This document shows positions 38,825 through 48,768 of a stretch of DNA of 60,382 nt, one piece after another. The DNA lies in NCBI RefSeq assembly GCF_000425785.1, contig NZ_AUEC01000034.1, positions 1 to 60,382 of the forward strand, read 5' to 3'. The translations under genes and the position numbers were made by a program. The notes under the pieces were generated by a model. That model had not been told where the DNA came from, did not search any database, and was given only the letters and a program-made list of their open reading frames with translations. This stretch comes from Pseudomonas taiwanensis DSM 21245 (GTDB lineage Bacteria > Pseudomonadota > Gammaproteobacteria > Pseudomonadales > Pseudomonadaceae). The first letter of the stretch is position 1. Each line of letters begins with the position of its first letter.

Positions 38825-39142
38825 ATGATTCCCGGAGAAATCCAGGTCGCCGATGGCGACATCGAGCTCAACGTCGGCCGCGCCACTGTCAGCGTCAGCG
38901 TGGCCAACCATGGCGACCGGCCGGTGCAAGTCGGCTCGCACTACCACTTCTACGAAGTCAACGACGCGCTGGTGTTCGAACGTGAACCTACACGCGGCTT
39001 TCGCCTGGACATCCCCGCCGGCACCGCCGTGCGCTTCGAGCCCGGCCAGTCACGCACCGTGCAACTGGTGGCCTACGCCGGCAAGCGGGAAGTCTACGGC
39101 TTCCAGGGCAAGATAATGGGCGCACTGGAGGGCCAGGCATGA
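38825..39142 (+). CDS. ureB: Urease beta subunit
   Basis: 105 aa starting [16 protein letters not shown], with the conserved [11 protein letters not shown] and [12 protein letters not shown] segments. The ATG at 38825 follows GAGGAG and lies 10 bp after ureA. The stop overlaps the ureC start by 4 bp. Confidence 0.96.
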   Translation: MIPGEIQVADGDIELNVGRATVSVSVANHGDRPVQVGSHYHFYEVNDALVFEREPTRGFRLDIPAGTAVRFEPGQSRTVQLVAYAGKREVYGFQGKIMGALEGQA

Positions 39143-40842
39143 GCCGTATTTCCCGTCGAGCCTACGCCGACATGTTCGGCCCCACTGTCGGCGATCGCGT
39201 GCGCCTTGCCGACACCGCGCTGTGGGTAGAGGTGGAGAAGGACTTCACCCTCTATGGCGAAGAGGTCAAGTTCGGAGGTGGCAAGGTCATCCGCGACGGC
39301 ATGGGGCAAGGCCAGATGCTGGCGGCCGAGGCCATGGACCTGGTGCTGACCAACGCGCTGATCATCGACCACTGGGGCATCGTCAAGGCCGACATCGGCG
39401 TCAAGCATGGCCGCATCGCCGTCATCGGCAAGGCCGGTAACCCCGATGTGCAGCCTGGCGTGACCGTGCCGGTCGGGCCAGGCACCGAAGTGATCGCCGC
39501 CGAAGGCAAGATCGTCACCGCCGGGGGCATCGATTCGCATATCCACTTCATCTGCCCGCAGCAGGTGGAGGAGGCGCTGACCAGCGGCGTCACCACCTTC
39601 GTCGGTGGCGGCACCGGGCCGGCTACCGGCACCAACGCCACTACCTGCACCCCAGGTCCGTGGTACCTGGCGCGCATGCTCCAGGCCGCCGATTGCCTGC
39701 CGATCAACATCGGCCTGCTGGGCAAGGGCAACGCCTCGCAACCTGAAGCCTTGCGCGAGCAGATCGCCGCGGGAGCGGTGGGCCTGAAGCTGCACGAGGA
39801 CTGGGGGTCGACACCCGCGGCCATCGACTGCTGCCTGGGCGTGGCGGAAGAAATGGACATCCAGGTGGCCATTCATACCGATACGCTCAACGAATCCGGC
39901 TGCATCGAGGACACCCTGGCCGCCATCGGTGACCGCACCATCCACACCTTCCACACCGAAGGTGCCGGGGGCGGTCATGCCCCGGACATCATCCGTGCGG
40001 CAGGCCAGGCCAATGTGCTGCCATCCTCGACCAATCCGACGCTGCCTTACACGGTCAACACGGTCGATGAGCACCTGGACATGCTCATGGTCTGCCACCA
40101 CCTGGACCCTAGCATTGCCGAAGACGTGGCTTTCGCCGAGTCGCGCATCCGCCGTGAAACCATTGCCGCCGAAGACATTCTCCACGACATGGGCGCCTTT
40201 GCCATGACCTCGTCCGACTCCCAGGCCATGGGCCGGGTCGGCGAAGTGGTGCTGCGCACCTGGCAGGTCGCGCACCAGATGAAATTGCGCCGTGGACCGC
40301 TGGCCCCGGATACCGCCTACAGCGACAACTTCCGGGTCAAGCGCTACATCGCCAAGTACACCATCAACCCGGCGCTGACCCATGGTATCGCCCATGAAGT
40401 CGGCTCGGTGGAAGTGGGCAAGCTGGCCGACCTGGTGTTGTGGGCACCAGCCTTCTTCGCCGTGAAGCCGGCCCTGGTGATCAAGGGCGGCATGATCGCC
40501 ACTGCACCGATGGGCGACATCAACGGCTCGATCCCGACGCCGCAGCCGGTGCACTACCGTCCGATGTTCGGCGCCCTGGGCGCTGCCCGGCATGCCACGC
40601 GCATGACCTTCCTGCCCCAGGCCGCCATGGACCGCGGTCTGGCCGAGGAGCTGGGCCTGCGCAGCCTGATAGGGGTGGCCCACGGCTGCCGCCGGGTGCG
40701 CAAGGCCGACATGGTGCACAACACCCTGCAACCGGTGATCGAAGTCGATTCGCAAACCTATCAGGTGCGTGCCGATGGCGAGCTGCTGGTGTGCGAGCCA
40801 GCCACCGAATTGCCGCTGGCTCAGCGTTATTTCCTGTTCTGA
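39139..40842 (+). CDS. ureC: Urease alpha (catalytic) subunit
   Basis: 567 aa. Nickel ligands and the carbamylated lysine are present: [25 protein letters not shown] and the flap segment [13 protein letters not shown]. The MVCHHLD catalytic-site segment follows, with the flap cysteine and histidine. Full length and intact, so active urease is expected with the accessory genes that follow. Confidence 0.97.
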   Translation: MSRISRRAYADMFGPTVGDRVRLADTALWVEVEKDFTLYGEEVKFGGGKVIRDGMGQGQMLAAEAMDLVLTNALIIDHWGIVKADIGVKHGRIAVIGKAGNPDVQPGVTVPVGPGTEVIAAEGKIVTAGGIDSHIHFICPQQVEEALTSGVTTFVGGGTGPATGTNATTCTPGPWYLARMLQAADCLPINIGLLGKGNASQPEALREQIAAGAVGLKLHEDWGSTPAAIDCCLGVAEEMDIQVAIHTDTLNESGCIEDTLAAIGDRTIHTFHTEGAGGGHAPDIIRAAGQANVLPSSTNPTLPYTVNTVDEHLDMLMVCHHLDPSIAEDVAFAESRIRRETIAAEDILHDMGAFAMTSSDSQAMGRVGEVVLRTWQVAHQMKLRRGPLAPDTAYSDNFRVKRYIAKYTINPALTHGIAHEVGSVEVGKLADLVLWAPAFFAVKPALVIKGGMIATAPMGDINGSIPTPQPVHYRPMFGALGAARHATRMTFLPQAAMDRGLAEELGLRSLIGVAHGCRRVRKADMVHNTLQPVIEVDSQTYQVRADGELLVCEPATELPLAQRYFLF

Positions 40843-40852
40843 AGGAGCAAGC

Positions 40853-41338
40853 ATGATTGTCCTGACCCGCCGGATCCCTGCATCCGACACTGTTACCGGC
40901 ACTGTCACCCTGGATGTGGACAGCCGAATCAAGAGCCGCTTGCGCGTCACGCTCGACGACGGTCGCGAGGCTGGCCTGATGCTCGAACGTGGCCACCTGC
41001 TGCGTGGCGGCGAGTTGTTGGCCGATGCCCAAGGCAGTCAGGTGATACGTGTGCTGGCTGCCCCGGAAGCGGTGTCGACGGTGCGTTGCGCTGATCCACA
41101 CCTGCTGGCCCGTGCCGCGTATCACCTGGGCAACCGTCATGTGCCGCTGCAGATCGAACCGGGCCTGCTGCGTTTTCAGCACGACCATGTGCTGGACGAC
41201 ATGCTGCGCGGCCTGGGCCTGACGGTGGAAGCCGAACAGGCCCCTTTCGAACCCGAGGCCGGCGCCTACCAGAGTGCGCCGCATAGCCACAGCCATGGCC
41301 ACGATCACCCGTTCGTGCGCATGCCAGCCCATTCTTGA
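40853..41338 (+). CDS. ureE: Urease accessory protein UreE (nickel metallochaperone)
   Basis: 161 aa. It binds nickel and passes it to UreG for urease assembly. The C terminus has a His-rich tail (HSHSHGHDH), as in nickel-storing UreE proteins. GAAGGAG before the ATG at 40853 supports the start. Confidence 0.94.
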   Translation: MIVLTRRIPASDTVTGTVTLDVDSRIKSRLRVTLDDGREAGLMLERGHLLRGGELLADAQGSQVIRVLAAPEAVSTVRCADPHLLARAAYHLGNRHVPLQIEPGLLRFQHDHVLDDMLRGLGLTVEAEQAPFEPEAGAYQSAPHSHSHGHDHPFVRMPAHS

Positions 41339-41354
41339 GTACACGGAGTCAACC

Positions 41355-41900
41355 ATGAAAAAAACGATCGCCTTTGCCTTGCTGATGGTGGCCTTGCCAG
41401 CCTTCGCCCACCCTGGCCACGATGCCAATCCGTTGCAGGACGGTCTGCTTCACCCGCTGACTGGCCTTGACCACTTGCTGATGCTGCTAGGTACCGGCGT
41501 GCTTGCTGCGCTGACCCGCCGCAACCTGACACTGCCGCTGGCCACCTTGGCGGCGATGTTCGGTGGCGCCATCTGCGGTCACGTGTTCGGTGACGTGTTA
41601 GGCATGGAAACCCTGATTACCGTCTCGCTGCTGGTTGCCGCTGGCGCGTTGTTGCTGCCCAGCCGCCAGCTGGTGTTGGCTCTGCTCATGCCGGTGTTCG
41701 CGCTGTTCCACGGCTGGGCCCACGGTGTGGAAGCTACCCCTAGTGCCTTCTGGCTGTTCAGTGCAGGCTTCGTCACCGTCAGCGGCCTGCTGCTGGTGGT
41801 CGGGTTCGCCGTCGGTTGCCTGCTGCGCCGCCATAGCGGCCTGCAGAAGGCCTTCGGCGGTGGCCTGCTGGCCGGCGCCGCCTTGGTGCTGGCCGGTTGA
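41355..41900 (+). CDS. ureJ: HupE/UreJ nickel permease-like protein
   Basis: 181 aa with a signal-like N terminus (ALLMVALPAFA) immediately followed by HPGHD, then about six helices. The HPLTGLDHLLMLLG and FALFHGWAHGVE segments are the HupE/UreJ metal motifs. It probably imports nickel for urease. Its stop overlaps the ureF start by one base. Confidence 0.92.
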   Translation: MKKTIAFALLMVALPAFAHPGHDANPLQDGLLHPLTGLDHLLMLLGTGVLAALTRRNLTLPLATLAAMFGGAICGHVFGDVLGMETLITVSLLVAAGALLLPSRQLVLALLMPVFALFHGWAHGVEATPSAFWLFSAGFVTVSGLLLVVGFAVGCLLRRHSGLQKAFGGGLLAGAALVLAG

Positions 41901-42574
41901 TGAACAGCGACCTGGCACTGCTACGCCTGCTGCAGCTGGCCAGCCCCGGCCTGCCAGTAGGCGGGTTCACCTATTCGCAAGGTCTGGAGTGGGCTGTCGA
42001 GGCAGGTTGGGTGCGCGACATCGCCAGCTTCAGTGCCTGGCAACGAGAGCAGTTGCACGACACCCTCGGCCACCTCGACTGGCCGCTGCTGGCGCGCTTG
42101 TACCGGGCCAGCCAGGCCGATGATGCCGAGGCGTTCGGCCGCTGGAGCCGGTTCCTGCTGGCCAACCGCGAAACCGCCGAGCTGCGCCTGGAAGAACAGC
42201 AGCGCGGCTCGGCCCTGGCGCGCATGCTCGACGGCTGGCAATTGGGCCAGGACCCGGCCTGGCGCGCCAGCCTGGAACTCAGCCAGCTCGGCGGCATGGC
42301 CTGGCTCGGCGCCCACTGGTCGATCCCGCTACGCCAGTTGGCCCTGGGCCATGGTTTTGCCTGGCTGGAAGGCGCCGTGATGGCAGGCGTGAAGCTGGTG
42401 CCCTTCGGCCAACAAGCGGCCCAGACACTGCTGCGCGACCTGGGCCAAGCGCTGCCCGGCGTGCTCGACCATGCCTTGGCGCTGGACGACGATCAGCTCG
42501 GTGGCGGCCTGCCGCTGCTGGCTATCGCTTCGTCGCGCCATGAAACCCAATACACCCGTTTGTTCCGTTCTTGA
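41900..42574 (+). CDS. ureF: Urease accessory protein UreF
   Basis: 224 aa, with [21 protein letters not shown] at the N terminus (family signature, shown in part) and a helical body. It acts with UreD and UreG as a GTPase-regulated nickel insertion complex. The start ATG at 41900 is coupled to the ureJ stop (TGATG). Confidence 0.94.
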   Translation: MNSDLALLRLLQLASPGLPVGGFTYSQGLEWAVEAGWVRDIASFSAWQREQLHDTLGHLDWPLLARLYRASQADDAEAFGRWSRFLLANRETAELRLEEQQRGSALARMLDGWQLGQDPAWRASLELSQLGGMAWLGAHWSIPLRQLALGHGFAWLEGAVMAGVKLVPFGQQAAQTLLRDLGQALPGVLDHALALDDDQLGGGLPLLAIASSRHETQYTRLFRS

Positions 42575-42585
42575 GGACTGCCTGC

Positions 42586-43209
42586 ATGCAAAACTATCAG
42601 CAACCCCTGCGCGTCGGTGTCGGCGGCCCGGTCGGCTCGGGCAAGACCGCCTTGCTCGAAGCCCTGTGCAAGGCCATGCGCGATCACTATCAGATCGCCG
42701 TGGTCACCAACGACATCTATACCAAGGAAGACCAACGCATCCTTACCGAGGCCGGCGCCTTGGAACCTGAGCGCATCGTCGGCGTGGAAACCGGCGGCTG
42801 CCCCCATACCGCCATTCGTGAGGACGCTTCGATGAACCTCGCGGCGGTGGAAGCCCTGGCGCGCAAGTTCGGCAACCTCGAAGTGATCTTCGTGGAAAGC
42901 GGCGGCGACAACCTCAGCGCCACCTTCAGCCCTGAATTGGCCGACCTGACCATCTACGTGATCGACGTGGCTGAAGGCGAGAAGATTCCGCGCAAGGGAG
43001 GCCCTGGCATCACCAAGTCCGACTTCCTGGTGATCAACAAGACCGACCTTGCGCCCTATGTCGGCGCTTCGCTGGAGGTGATGGAGCGCGATACCCAGCG
43101 TATGCGCCCCGAGCGCCCCTGGACCTTCAGCAACCTGAAGAAAGGCGAAGGCCTGCAGGCGGTGATCGACTTCATCGTTGAGCGGGGGATGTTGGGTGTG
43201 CGGGGCTGA
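42586..43209 (+). CDS. ureG: Urease accessory GTPase UreG
   Basis: 207 aa SIMIBI-class GTPase. The P-loop is GGPVGSGKT (about 13-21), the metal-binding Cys-Pro-His is in [17 protein letters not shown], and NKTDLAP is the guanine specificity motif. It energises nickel delivery to urease. It is the last gene of the operon, and its end overlaps the broken cyclase gene on the other strand by 38 bp. Confidence 0.95.
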   Translation: MQNYQQPLRVGVGGPVGSGKTALLEALCKAMRDHYQIAVVTNDIYTKEDQRILTEAGALEPERIVGVETGGCPHTAIREDASMNLAAVEALARKFGNLEVIFVESGGDNLSATFSPELADLTIYVIDVAEGEKIPRKGGPGITKSDFLVINKTDLAPYVGASLEVMERDTQRMRPERPWTFSNLKKGEGLQAVIDFIVERGMLGVRG

Positions 43210-44147
43210 AGCCCAGCACTTCCACACGGTTGCGGCCATTCTGCTTGGCCTTGTAGAGCTGCTCGTCCGCCTGCTTGAGCAGCGTCTCGGCTTGATCGCT
43301 ATCGGTCTGCCGGCAGACCACGCCAATGGACAACGTGAGTCGGCCAACATGGGCGGTATCAGCTTGTTCGACCGCCTCACGAATTCGCCCGGCGATGCGC
43401 CGTGCATCGGCATGGCCGGTGTCGGGCAGCAGCAGGGTGAACTCCTCGCCAGCCACCCGGCAAGGCAGGTCTTGCTGGCGTGACTGCTGGCGCAGCAAAG
43501 CGGCGAGGTGTTTGAGCACTTCGTCGCCTGCGTCATGGCCAAAGGTATCGTTGACCCGTTTGAAATGATCGATATCCAGCGCCAGCACGGCGAACGGGCG
43601 TGTGCCTTGCATCAGGGCGTCGAGGGTATGGTGCAGCGCCCGTCGGTTGGCCAGGCCGGTGAGCGCATCGCTCTGCGCTCCCTGGCGCAAACGACCGAAT
43701 TTATCCCGCAACAGTTGATCGCACGTCAGCAAGGCCTGGCGGATGGATTTCCGGCGAGCGCTGGCGGCGGCTGGCGATCTGGCGGATGTCGGGGTAGGCC
43801 ATCAGTACCTGGCCATCGGGGTTAACCATGACGATCGAGTTGAAGTCCTTGTCCTGCGCTTGCAGGCGGTGCGCTTCGCTTTGCAGCAGGGCTGCATCGT
43901 CCAGGCCTGTGGCCAGTTTTCGAGCGCTGTAGCGCAGGTGGCTGTGGGGCGAGCGCAGAAACTCGGCGATGCTGGACGCTACCTTGCTGGCGTGGGCCTG
44001 GTTGGCCCGTAGGGAAAGCTGTATCAGGGTGCCGTGCTGGACCCGATTGGCCACGTAGAGGGTGTTGCCCAAGGTGGCCAGGCAGGCCAGCAGCACCATG
44101 CCCAGCACAAGGGTACGCATATCGGTACGCGGACGGATACTGGGCAT
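43172..44147 (-). pseudogene. Diguanylate cyclase disrupted by an internal deletion
   Basis: Two minus-strand frames make up one gene. The 5' frame (44147-43701, 148 aa) has a transmembrane helix (about 12-35) and the first part of a periplasmic Cache-type sensor ending near NPDGQVLMAYPDIRQIA. The 3' frame (to 43172) encodes RRKSIRQALLTCDQLLRDKF and a full GGDEF domain with AGEEF in place of GGDEF and an RQQD inhibitory site. The rest of the sensor and the second membrane helix are missing, and the frames differ by one base around 43755-43795. An in-frame TTG at 43732 could still make a soluble cyclase fragment. Confidence 0.75.
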
Positions 44148-44220
44148 GGCGGGCCTGTGAGGCGGGGGACGGCCTCAAGTATGGCTGCTTTCCTGGCGAA
44201 TGCCCGCCATGGGCGTAGTG

Positions 44221-44949
44221 CTACTGATGGCAGCAATGCGGTGCTGCTGGCGCCTGTTCGTAACGGTCGTGGTGGCGTACCCAGTCCATGGTGCCGCCCT
44301 CGTTGCGGCCCAGGGGCGCGATATCGAGGAAATTGTAGGTGTTGACCAGGATGTCGAGGCCGCGGGCATAGGTGGAGTAGGTGTGGAAGACCGTCCCGTC
44401 GTGGTCGCGGAAGAACGCGCTCAGGCCGGGCAATTCGCTTTCGTTGCCGGTGTATGGCGCGTAGTTGTACTGGCGTTGGCCCTGGCTGGCGACACTGACG
44501 CCAAAGTCTTCGTTGAACGTGCTGCCGTGGGAGGAGTACCACGGGAAGCGCCAGCCCATGCGCTGGCGGAATGCCTGGAACTGGGGGTAAGGCGCCCGCG
44601 AGACGGCGACCAGCGAGACATCGTGGTGCGCCAGGTGCAGGTTGGCGCCGTCGAAGTGGTCGGCGAGGAACGAACAGCCTGGGCAACCTTCGCTCCAGCC
44701 TTCGGCGAACATGAAGTGATACAGCAGCAACTGGCTGCGGCCAGCGAACAGGTTGGCCAGGCTCAGATCGCCGTCGGGTCCCTGGAAGCGATAGGGCTGC
44801 TCGACCTTGACCCAGGGCAGGGCGCGGCGGGCGGCAGCCAGTTCGTCGCGTTGGTGGGTGAGGGCTTTTTCGTGCAGCCACAGTTGCTGGCGGGCGGCCA
44901 GCCATTGACTGCGTGAGACCACTTCGTGCTTCGGTTCCGGGGTGCTCAT
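44221..44949 (-). CDS. DUF899 thioredoxin-like protein
   Basis: 242 aa of the DUF899 family. The thioredoxin-like core contains LLLYHFMF and the CPGCSFLADHFDG motif (CxxC), then LVAVSRAPY, and the C-terminal FHTYSTYARGLD is well conserved. Members are predicted redox proteins of unknown role. Single gene, with no close partner on its strand. Confidence 0.85.
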   Translation of the reverse strand: MSTPEPKHEVVSRSQWLAARQQLWLHEKALTHQRDELAAARRALPWVKVEQPYRFQGPDGDLSLANLFAGRSQLLLYHFMFAEGWSEGCPGCSFLADHFDGANLHLAHHDVSLVAVSRAPYPQFQAFRQRMGWRFPWYSSHGSTFNEDFGVSVASQGQRQYNYAPYTGNESELPGLSAFFRDHDGTVFHTYSTYARGLDILVNTYNFLDIAPLGRNEGGTMDWVRHHDRYEQAPAAPHCCHQ

Positions 44950-45071
44950 GATACTGACTCCGCGCTTGGGGATTCAGTAATGGTCGTGTGGGAGGGGTGA
45001 GATTCGACCGGGGAATCGAGAGGGCGACGAATGGTGGTTGGCCGGTGGCGTTTTGGGCGTATGCCGGAAGT

Positions 45072-45326
45072 GGTGTAGCGCCTGGGCGATCGAGCGCCGC
45101 CCGCGCGGCGCATCGCGAGCAAGGCTCGCTCCTACGTCGGTTTCGGGTCAATGAATCCTGTGGGATTTGCGCGCGAACGCTTTAGAGCACGGCGCAATAT
45201 GGGGTCGTACAAACCAGGCGGTCGCGCGCGCCCGTCACTGACGTTCCTGGTCCGCAACAGACGTAGGAGCGAGCCTTGCTCGCGATGCGCCGCGCGGGCG
45301 GCGCTCGATCGTCCAGGCGCTACACC
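45072..45326. repeat. Long palindromic REP-pair element, copy 2
   Basis: Inverted arms of 66 bp (45072-45137 and 45261-45326) differ at one position and contain the same 51-bp unit as copy 1 (nearly complete) plus a GGTGTAGCGCCTGG extension. The 123-bp core aligns with the reverse complement of the core of copy 1 at roughly three quarters of positions by eye. The remaining bases of the 402-bp gap 44950-45351 hold no gene. Confidence 0.85.
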
Positions 45327-45351
45327 GCTTGCGTCATGCACCAGCAAACCC

Positions 45352-46011
45352 TCACCCCTGCATCCGCTCGACCACCTCCCACAGCCGCGAATCAGCGAAA
45401 TCCGCGACCACTAACTGTGCACCTGCCGCCAGCAACCGCTCAGGCGTCTGGGTCGTGGCAATCCCCACGGTGAAGATCCCGGCCCCGCTGGCCGCCTTCA
45501 CCCCCGGCAACGAGTCCTCGAAGGCAAGTGCCTGTCCGGCCTCTGCCCCAAGGCGTTGCAGGCCGGTGAGGTAAGGCAGGGGGTCTGGCTTGGGTCGGGC
45601 CAATTCCTCAGCCACCAGCACATGCTCGAATCGCGCGCCCAGGCCCATGGCCGAGAGCATGTGCTCGGCGTTGAGCCTAGGGGCGTTGGTCACCACGCAC
45701 ATGCCGATGCCTTGCGCCTGGGCATGCTCCAGCAGGCGCAACAGCCCTGGCATGGGCTCAAGCGCCGGGGCCAACTCGCGGAACAGCGCCTCCTTGCGGT
45801 CAGCCAGCGCCAGGCGCTGCACCGTACTGGCCTTGGGAAACAGCTCGGCAAACAACTCGCCATTGGCCCGGCCACTGACCTGGGCATCGAACTGCGCCTG
45901 GGTCAGCTCGCGGCCATCATGTTCGCGCAGCAGTTGGCGAAAGGCCTGCAAGTGCAGGGTGTCGGTGTCGGTAAGGGTTCCATCGAGGTCGAACAGCAGG
46001 GCAGTCAGCAT
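45352..46011 (-). CDS. HAD-family phosphatase (beta-phosphoglucomutase-like)
   Basis: 219 aa from the ATG at 46011. Motif I is LLFDLDGTLTDTD with the nucleophilic and acid/base aspartates, motif II is CVVTNAPR, the lysine lies near ARPKPDPLPY, and the final acidic motif is AFEDSLPGVKAA. The helical cap is of the C1 type, as in phosphoglycolate phosphatase and beta-phosphoglucomutase. The substrate is unknown, probably a small phosphate ester. Nothing in the neighbours points to one. Confidence 0.88.
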   Translation of the reverse strand: MLTALLFDLDGTLTDTDTLHLQAFRQLLREHDGRELTQAQFDAQVSGRANGELFAELFPKASTVQRLALADRKEALFRELAPALEPMPGLLRLLEHAQAQGIGMCVVTNAPRLNAEHMLSAMGLGARFEHVLVAEELARPKPDPLPYLTGLQRLGAEAGQALAFEDSLPGVKAASGAGIFTVGIATTQTPERLLAAGAQLVVADFADSRLWEVVERMQG

Positions 46012-46099
46012 CAGGCATCCAGGCATTGAAAAAACACACGCCTGGGGATGATAACCAAACCTGGCGACGAGGGGGGCTGTTCAGTGCGCTCCGAAAAGA

Positions 46100-46111
46100 G
46101 TACAAATGTGC
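46100..46111 (+). promoter_or_regulatory. LexA2-type SOS box
   Basis: GTACAAATGTGC fits GTAC-N4-GTGC, the box described for P. putida LexA2. It ends only 3 bp before the lexA2 ATG (46115), so bound repressor would sit over the ribosome-binding/start region and block transcript elongation or initiation. It controls the whole downstream mutagenesis operon. Confidence 0.8.
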
Positions 46112-46114
46112 TCC

Positions 46115-46723
46115 ATGGACAACTTGACCCCCAAACGCCGCGCAATCCTCGACTTCATCCGTGAACGCATCGCCGATCACGGCCAGCCGCCGAGCCTTGC
46201 CGATATCGCCACACGCTTCGGCTTCGCCTCGCGCAGCGTGGCGCGCAAGCACATCACCGCCTTGTGCCAGGCTGGCTACATCGACGTCACGCCAAACCAG
46301 GCGCGGGGTATTCGCCTGGCCGAGCCGCTGCGGCGCCCGGAAATCCTTGAAGTGCCCGTGCTGGGTCGCGTCGCGGCGGGCGCGCCTATAGGCCCGGACC
46401 TGGACATCCACGAGCAACTGTTGCTCGACCCCAGCCTGTTCCGCCGCCCCCCGGACTACCTGCTGAAAGTGCGCGGCGACTCGATGGTCGACGATGGCAT
46501 CTTCGACGGCGACCTGGTGGGCATCCGTCAGCAGGCCGATGCCCGCGATGGCGAAATCGTGGTGGCGCGCCTGGACGGCGAAGTCACCATCAAGCGCCTG
46601 CAACGCCAGCCTGGCGGCTACCGGCTGGTGCCGCGCAACCCGGCCTATGCGCCGATCGAAGTGGGGCCGGAGCATGAGTTCTTCATCGAAGGCGTGTTCT
46701 GTGGCCTCTTGAGGCGTGACTGA
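46115..46723 (+). CDS. lexA: SOS repressor LexA2
   Basis: 202 aa. An N-terminal winged helix (SLADIATRFGFASRSVARKH) is followed by a peptidase S24 domain. The self-cleavage site is Ala88-Gly89 in VAAGAP, and the Ser123 (GDSMVDDG) and Lys160 (VTIKRL) dyad is intact. It differs from the main LexA by its place as first gene of the imuA-imuB-dnaE2 operon and should repress it until RecA-driven cleavage. The one-base overlap with imuA (TGATG) supports one transcript. Confidence 0.93.
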   Translation: MDNLTPKRRAILDFIRERIADHGQPPSLADIATRFGFASRSVARKHITALCQAGYIDVTPNQARGIRLAEPLRRPEILEVPVLGRVAAGAPIGPDLDIHEQLLLDPSLFRRPPDYLLKVRGDSMVDDGIFDGDLVGIRQQADARDGEIVVARLDGEVTIKRLQRQPGGYRLVPRNPAYAPIEVGPEHEFFIEGVFCGLLRRD

Positions 46724-47343
46724 TGGGCGCGGTGGTCGAACTCGACAGGCTGCTCGACCAGCGCCAGGTGTGGCGCGGTCGGCAGGTCCGGGCACGCCCA
46801 CTCGGGTTGCAGCCTACCGGTCACGACGCCCTCGATCAGCGCCTGCCCGATGGTGGCTGGCCCGCCGCCGCACTGACCGAACTGCTGCTGGCCAGCCCCG
46901 GTTGCGGTGAACTGCAACTGTTGTGGCCCTCCCTGGCGCGCCTGAGCGCCGACGGGGGGCGGGTGGTGCTGGTGGCACCGCCTTTCATCCCCTATGCACC
47001 GGCTTGGCAGGCGGCCGGCGTCGACCTGCGCTGGCTGGCCCAGGTCGACGCCGAGCCAGCCGACGCGTTGTGGGCCGCCGAGCAATGCCTGCGCTCCGGC
47101 AGTTGCGCCGCTGTGCTGTGCTGGCCGCAGCGGGCCGACGACCGCTCCCTGCGGCGCCTGCAGGTGGCCGCCGAGACCGGTCAGGCCCTGGCGTTCGCCT
47201 GTCGACCCCAGCAGGCCGCGCACAACCCGTCGCCGGCCGCGTTGCGCATAGCCATCGACACCCGACCGGCGCAATGGCGGGTGCTCAAGTGTCGGGGTGG
47301 CCTGCCGCCGGCGGTTCCCATTGCCTGTCCAGGGCGGGGCTGA
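46723..47343 (+). CDS. imuA: Mutasome protein ImuA (SulA/RecA-like)
   Basis: 206-aa RecA-fold-related protein lacking a proper Walker A; the segment ALTELLLASPGCGELQLL replaces the RecA nucleotide site region. ImuA interacts with RecA and ImuB in SOS mutagenesis. It is sometimes annotated as SulA-like cell division inhibitor, but the operon context shows the mutasome role. Confidence 0.9.
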   Translation: MGAVVELDRLLDQRQVWRGRQVRARPLGLQPTGHDALDQRLPDGGWPAAALTELLLASPGCGELQLLWPSLARLSADGGRVVLVAPPFIPYAPAWQAAGVDLRWLAQVDAEPADALWAAEQCLRSGSCAAVLCWPQRADDRSLRRLQVAAETGQALAFACRPQQAAHNPSPAALRIAIDTRPAQWRVLKCRGGLPPAVPIACPGRG

Positions 47344-47349
47344 TGCGCC

Positions 47350-48768
47350 ATGCTCTGGGCCTGCATTCTTCTGCCACAGCTGGCGCTGGATTCGGTCCTG
47401 CGCGAGCGGGACGATGCCGATACGCCGTTGGTGTTGATCGGTGGCCCGACCCAGCGCCGTGTGTTGCAGGCGGTCAACCCGGCTGCAGCGGCGCTGGGCC
47501 TGCGCGCCGGGCAGACCCTGACCGCGGCACGGGCCCTGGCCGATGGCTTTACCTGCGTTGAGGTCGATGCGGCGCACATCGAGCAACTGCAACAGCTGCT
47601 GGCCGCCTGGGCCTACCGTTTCAGCGCCCAGGTGAGCCTGCATTATCCCCGCGCCTTGCTGTTGGAGGTGGGCTCCAGCCTGCAGTTGTTCGGCCCCTGG
47701 CCTGCGTTCGAGGCCCGCTTGCGTCAGGAGCTGGGTGAACTGGGGCTGCGCCAGCGCATCGTGTTGGCCAGCAACCCGGTGGCGGCCCGCATGCTCGCCA
47801 ACGCCCACGACGGCCTGGCCGTGGCCTGTGCTGAAGATACCCGCGCAGCGCTGGCACGCCTGCCCATCGAGCGGGTCGGCTTGCCCCGTGACGCCGCCGA
47901 GGCCTTTGCCCGCATGGGCCTGCGTCAGCTCGGGCAGGTCCTGGCATTGCCCCGTGATGCCCTGGCCAAGCGTTTTGCTGCCCAAGTGCAGTTGCATCTG
48001 GATCAACTGCTGGGCCTGCGCAAACTGGCGCTGGACTTCTACCAGCCGCCTGACCGCTTCGAGACGCGGCTGGAACTCAACTTCGACGTCGAATCGCACC
48101 AGGCCCTGCTGTTTCCGTTGCGGCGCATGCTCGGCGACCTGGCCGCCTTCCTTGCTGGCCGTGATTGCGGCGTACAGCGCTTCAGTCTGCACCTGGAGCA
48201 TGCCGAAGGGCCGGACACTGTGCTCAAGGTCGGCCTGCTGGCCGCCGAGCGCGACGCCGGCATGTTGTTCGAGCTGTCTCGCGGACGGCTTGAACCATTG
48301 CGCATTCCCGCGCCGGTGCGCAATCTGCGTCTGGTTGCCGATGACCTGCCGCCATTCGTGCCCCAGCACCAGGCCTTGTTCGACTCCCGTGCGCAACAGG
48401 CCCAACCCTGGGAGCAGCTGCGCGAACGCCTGCGCGCACGCCTGGGCGACGAGGCCGTGAAGGGACTGCGCGCCGAGGCCGACCATCGTCCCGAATGCGC
48501 CTGGCAGCGGGCAGAGCAGGGCGCGCAGGGCAGCCTGCCGGTGGCGCCTGGCAGCCGCCCGGGCTGGCTGCTTCCGACCCCCCAGGCGCTGGACGAGGCA
48601 GGCCACCGCCTGCTGGGGCATGCCGAGCGCATCGAATCGGGCTGGTGGGACGGTGGCGACGTACGCCGTGACTACTATCGCATCGAAACCCGTGAAGGCT
48701 TGCGCGGCTGGGCCTACCGCGACCTGGCCCAGCCCGGTCCGCTGTGGCTGCAAGGCTGGTTCGCATGA
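47350..48768 (+). CDS. imuB: Mutasome Y-family polymerase-like protein ImuB
   Basis: 472 aa with the Y-family fold but without the catalytic acids. The position normally held by a D-M-D motif reads [13 protein letters not shown], and the SxDE-type motif reads [12 protein letters not shown], so it is a scaffold rather than a polymerase. A segment QHQALFDSR near residue 340 is a possible sliding-clamp-binding motif. It recruits DnaE2 to stalled forks. It starts 6 bp after imuA and overlaps dnaE2 by 4 bp. Confidence 0.92.
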   Translation: MLWACILLPQLALDSVLRERDDADTPLVLIGGPTQRRVLQAVNPAAAALGLRAGQTLTAARALADGFTCVEVDAAHIEQLQQLLAAWAYRFSAQVSLHYPRALLLEVGSSLQLFGPWPAFEARLRQELGELGLRQRIVLASNPVAARMLANAHDGLAVACAEDTRAALARLPIERVGLPRDAAEAFARMGLRQLGQVLALPRDALAKRFAAQVQLHLDQLLGLRKLALDFYQPPDRFETRLELNFDVESHQALLFPLRRMLGDLAAFLAGRDCGVQRFSLHLEHAEGPDTVLKVGLLAAERDAGMLFELSRGRLEPLRIPAPVRNLRLVADDLPPFVPQHQALFDSRAQQAQPWEQLRERLRARLGDEAVKGLRAEADHRPECAWQRAEQGAQGSLPVAPGSRPGWLLPTPQALDEAGHRLLGHAERIESGWWDGGDVRRDYYRIETREGLRGWAYRDLAQPGPLWLQGWFA

